The position numbers were made by a program, and so were the translations under genes. The notes under the pieces were generated by a model that was given only the letters and a program-made list of their open reading frames with translations, had not been told where the DNA came from and ran no database searches. A stretch of DNA of 64,000 nt, from contig NZ_CP115669.1 of NCBI RefSeq assembly GCF_029203285.1, forward strand, positions 4,836,001-4,900,000, read 5' to 3'. The stretch comes from Pseudomonas sp. PSE14. Its GTDB lineage: Bacteria; Pseudomonadota; Gammaproteobacteria; Pseudomonadales; Pseudomonadaceae. How positions within the stretch are numbered: position 1 is the stretch's first letter; the number at the start of each line of letters is the position of its first letter. Shown in pieces: positions 61,511 to 64,000 of the stretch.

Positions 61511-63136
61511 ATGTCCCCCAACACATCCTTGCGTACCCAGATCCTTTCGCTGCTGGGCGGCAGCCTGCTGCTCGTACTGCTGATCGCCCTCGCCTGCTTC
61601 CACTTCCTCTCCGGCAGCGTCAGCGCCTACCAGCGCCTGCTGGACGGCCCGCTGCAGGCCTCACAACTGGTCGACCAGGCCAACGTCGCCTTCAAGATCC
61701 AGGTGCAGGAGTGGAAGAACGTCCTGCTGCGCGGCCAGCAACCGGCCGACCTGAACAAATACTGGGGCCAGTTCGAGGATCAGGAGCGTGCCGTGCAGGA
61801 CATCCTCCAGCGCCTGGAGCAGAACGCCGCCACCGACCCGCAGCTCAAGTCCCAAGTGAGCCGCCTGCGCGACGAGCACCGCCAGCTCGGCCAGGCCTAC
61901 CGCAAGGGCCGCGACGCCTATCTCGCCGCCGGCAGCGACCCGCGCGCCGGCGATGCCGCGGTGAAGGGCATCGACCGCGCCGCCAGCGACCAGATGGCCG
62001 CTCTGGTGGACAGCCTGCACCGCGACGCCCAGGAAGAAGCCAGGAGCATTTCCGCCAGTGCTCACAGCACCGTCATCAGCGGCAGCCTGATCCTGCTGAT
62101 CTCTGGCCTGGTGCTGGGCCTGCTCAGCCTGTGGCTGGTCAATCGCAACCTGATCGGCCCGATTGCGCGCCTGATCGAGCACATCGCCCAGCTCAGCGAA
62201 GGCAACTTCGGCGAGCGCGTCGACGCCAGCCGGCGCGACGAACTCGGCCGCCTGGCGCGCGCCGCCAACACCCTGCGCGACTTCCTCGCCGATACCTTCA
62301 ACCGCTTGAAGCACAGCACCAGCGAACTGGACACCGCCAGCGGCGAACTGAACGCCATCGCCACCCTGATGGCCGAAGGCACCCGCGAGCAGTTCTCGCG
62401 CACCGACCAGGTGGCCACGGCGATGCACGAGATGTCCGCCACTGCCCAGGAAGTCGCCCGCCACGCCTCCGACGCCGCGCGCGCCGCCGACGATGCCGAC
62501 CAGCACGCCCAGCAGGGCGGCGAAGTGATGAAGACCACCATCGTCACCATCACCGAAATGAGCAACGAGATCGCCAATACCGCCGAAGTGATCCGCCGCC
62601 TGGAAAGCGACAGCGGGCGCATCGGCAAGGTGCTGGAAGTAATCCGTGGCATCGCCGACCAGACCAACCTGCTGGCGCTCAACGCCGCCATCGAGGCCGC
62701 CCGCGCCGGTGAAGCCGGCCGCGGTTTCGCCGTGGTCGCCGATGAAGTACGTACCCTGGCCCAGCGCACCGCCGAGTCCACCGCCGAGATCCACCAGATC
62801 ATCGACACCGTGCAGACTGGTTCGGTCAACGCCCTGCGCGCCATCGAGAGCGGCCAGACCCGCAGCGAACAGGGTGTGGAGCGCGTCACCCAGGCCGGCG
62901 AAGTGCTGCGCAGCATCACCCAGGCCGTGGAGGCGATCCGCGACATGAACCGGCAGATCGCCACCGCCGCCGAGGAGCAGACCTCGGTTGCCGAGGACAT
63001 CTCGCGCAACCTCACCGAGATCACCGCCATAGGCGCCACCAACGAGGAGAACGTGGTACGCACCCAGAGCGCCAGCCGCCACCTGCACGGCCTCTCCGGC
63101 GAGCTCGCCGAAGTAACCCACAAGCTCAGCGCCTGA
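61511..63136 (+). CDS. methyl-accepting chemotaxis protein
   Basis: A 541-residue chemoreceptor: membrane helix 1 (about residues 13-33), a periplasmic domain of about 150 residues, membrane helix 2 (about 186-208), a HAMP domain ([22 protein letters not shown]), and the cytoplasmic signalling coiled coil with the hairpin tip [20 protein letters not shown] that contacts CheA and CheW. It lacks a C-terminal NWETF-type pentapeptide. The sensed ligand is unknown. The ATG at 61511 follows AAGAGG. It lies between the DUF1513 gene and an RND efflux operon. Confidence 0.93.
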   Translation: MSPNTSLRTQILSLLGGSLLLVLLIALACFHFLSGSVSAYQRLLDGPLQASQLVDQANVAFKIQVQEWKNVLLRGQQPADLNKYWGQFEDQERAVQDILQRLEQNAATDPQLKSQVSRLRDEHRQLGQAYRKGRDAYLAAGSDPRAGDAAVKGIDRAASDQMAALVDSLHRDAQEEARSISASAHSTVISGSLILLISGLVLGLLSLWLVNRNLIGPIARLIEHIAQLSEGNFGERVDASRRDELGRLARAANTLRDFLADTFNRLKHSTSELDTASGELNAIATLMAEGTREQFSRTDQVATAMHEMSATAQEVARHASDAARAADDADQHAQQGGEVMKTTIVTITEMSNEIANTAEVIRRLESDSGRIGKVLEVIRGIADQTNLLALNAAIEAARAGEAGRGFAVVADEVRTLAQRTAESTAEIHQIIDTVQTGSVNALRAIESGQTRSEQGVERVTQAGEVLRSITQAVEAIRDMNRQIATAAEEQTSVAEDISRNLTEITAIGATNEENVVRTQSASRHLHGLSGELAEVTHKLSA

Positions 63137-63422
63137 CCCGCTTCGGCCACAGGGACGTGGCCCCCTTCCCTTCGTACCGCGCGCGCCCATTCAACGGGAT
63201 TTGCCCGCGATCACATCATCTTCTTCGCGAAACGCCTTGTAATCGCCGCCCTTTGACTCGCCACGCGATCAGGCATAAGGTGCGCAATTCGCCCCGCAAT
63301 GGGGCGTCCCCGTATCGGCTTCGAAGCCTGATCGACATCCCGCGAACGGAAGGCCGTCCCGCAGTTACCGGACGAGCGAATCGCGGAGGATTGCTGCCAG
63401 GCACGTACCAAGGAACAGGAAG

Positions 63423-64000
63423 ATGTTGCGCCGCATGCTGCTCATGCTGGGCGTAGTTGCCGTCATCGTTGCGGTGCTCGCCGGCTCGAAATACCTCTCC
63501 ATCCAGAAACAGATCGCCATGTTCTCGGCGCCACGCCCACCGGTCAGCGTCACCGCGACCGACGCCGTGCAGCGCGACTGGCAGAGCCGCCTGCCGGCCA
63601 TCGGCACCCTGCGCGCCGTGCAGGGCGTGACCGTGACCGCCGAAGTCTCGGGCATCGTGCGCAGCATCCTGTTCGTCTCCGGCGACAAGGTGAAGCGCGA
63701 GCAGCCCATCCTGCAGATGGATGACGACGTCGAGCAGGCCACCCTGCGTAGCGCCGAGGCGGACCTGGGCCTGGCCAAGGTGGAATACGAGCGCGGCCGC
63801 AACCTGATCGACCGCCAGGCCATTTCCAGGAGCGACTACGACCGCCTCGCCGCCCAGCTGAACCGTTCCACTGCCACCGTGGCGCAGCTGCGCGCGGCGC
63901 TGGCGAAGAAGCGCATCCTCGCACCCTTCGACGGCACCGCCGGCATCCGCCGGGTGGACGTGGGCGACTACGTCTCGCCGGGCACCGAGATCGTCACCCT
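63423..64000 (+). CDS. RND efflux membrane fusion protein (3' end cut off), MexV-like
   Basis: The N-terminal 192 residues of a membrane fusion (periplasmic adaptor) protein; the window ends before the stop. It has an N-terminal signal anchor (MLRRMLLMLGVVAVIVAVLAG), then the barrel-sandwich hybrid start VSVTATDAVQRDWQSRLPAIGTL, VTAEVSGIVRSILFVSGDKVKREQ (lipoyl-like), a coiled-coil hairpin, and the second lipoyl half ILAPFDGTAGIRRVDVGDYV. Position after the icmP-DUF1513 genes matches MexV of the MexVW pump. A GGAA site precedes the ATG. Confidence 0.87.
   Translation, partial: MLRRMLLMLGVVAVIVAVLAGSKYLSIQKQIAMFSAPRPPVSVTATDAVQRDWQSRLPAIGTLRAVQGVTVTAEVSGIVRSILFVSGDKVKREQPILQMDDDVEQATLRSAEADLGLAKVEYERGRNLIDRQAISRSDYDRLAAQLNRSTATVAQLRAALAKKRILAPFDGTAGIRRVDVGDYVSPGTEIVT

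Noticed and set aside
63137..63422. Possible gene between the chemoreceptor and the RND adaptor
   Set aside because: The plus-strand frame at 63157 has no ribosome site and overlaps the adaptor start; composition is not coding-like.

Overview
The window is a piece of a GC-rich Pseudomonas chromosome. Evidence for this includes MvaT, SadC, BifA, XenB, OlsBA, the Feo cluster and SodB, ANR-type TTGAC-N4-ATCAA boxes, and dispersed GTAGGAGCGAGC... palindromes. From memory of the P. aeruginosa PAO1 map, the gene order follows roughly PA4313 to PA4374, with some insertions and losses, so a relative of the P. aeruginosa group is likely. Coding density is high and base usage is even. I see no prophage, transposase, CRISPR array, rRNA or tRNA.

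Layout. 1-4.4 kb: the end of a YbhN-like membrane protein, a small acidic protein, purU, the silencer mvaT and sbcB. 4.4-12.1 kb: a DUF975-like membrane protein, then a tightly coupled six-gene operon (RDD, SpoIIM/DUF95, DUF4129, DUF4350, MoxR AAA+, DUF58) whose junctions nearly all overlap by ATGA. 12.1-17.3 kb: a PilZ protein, three small envelope proteins, an ANR-linked tandem Usp protein and pykA. 17.3-22.4 kb: a repeat-rich gap with two DnaA-box repeats, then the overlapping minus-strand unit sadC / ferredoxin reductase / enoyl-CoA hydratase, and fumA on the other strand. 22.4-27.2 kb: small accessory genes including a ribbon-helix-helix protein, a DJ-1 protein, a lipoprotein, a ParDE/RelBE-type toxin-antitoxin pair, and a translationally coupled GNAT/nitrilase pair. 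27.2-36.4 kb: a YceI / cardiolipin synthase / acyltransferase-3 unit, a LysR regulator divergent from a DHA2 exporter, a 36-residue exported peptide, a second YceI protein, a serine hydrolase pair and an ODP-type di-iron protein. 36.5-43.7 kb: an acyl-CoA-dehydrogenase-like protein, olsBA (ornithine lipids), a second ANR-linked Usp, acpH, and arsR-MFS-xenB. 43.9-53.6 kb: feoABC, a coiled-coil membrane protein, two Rossmann oxidoreductases, argP divergent from an ACT protein and argO, and sodB. 53.7-64 kb: bifA, a Fur-linked periplasmic set (IcmP imelysin, di-heme DUF1111, second imelysin, DUF1513), a chemoreceptor, and the start of an RND membrane fusion protein cut by the window end.

Themes. 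Cyclic-di-GMP: SadC (synthesis), BifA (degradation) and a PilZ protein (binding). Low oxygen: two Usp proteins with matching ANR-box/-10 geometry, and possibly the ODP-type protein. Iron: feoABC and the imelysin operon each have a Fur-like site. Envelope lipids: OlsB/OlsA, a Cls-type enzyme, two YceI proteins and AcpH.

The strongest candidates for little-described systems are the six-gene MoxR/DUF58/SpoIIM/RDD operon and the four-gene imelysin/di-heme operon. At the DNA level, the notable item is a MITE-like composite palindrome family (four full copies and one degraded copy, about 127-163 bp) with GTAGGGCGTA(C/T)AAC terminal inverted repeats, always between genes.
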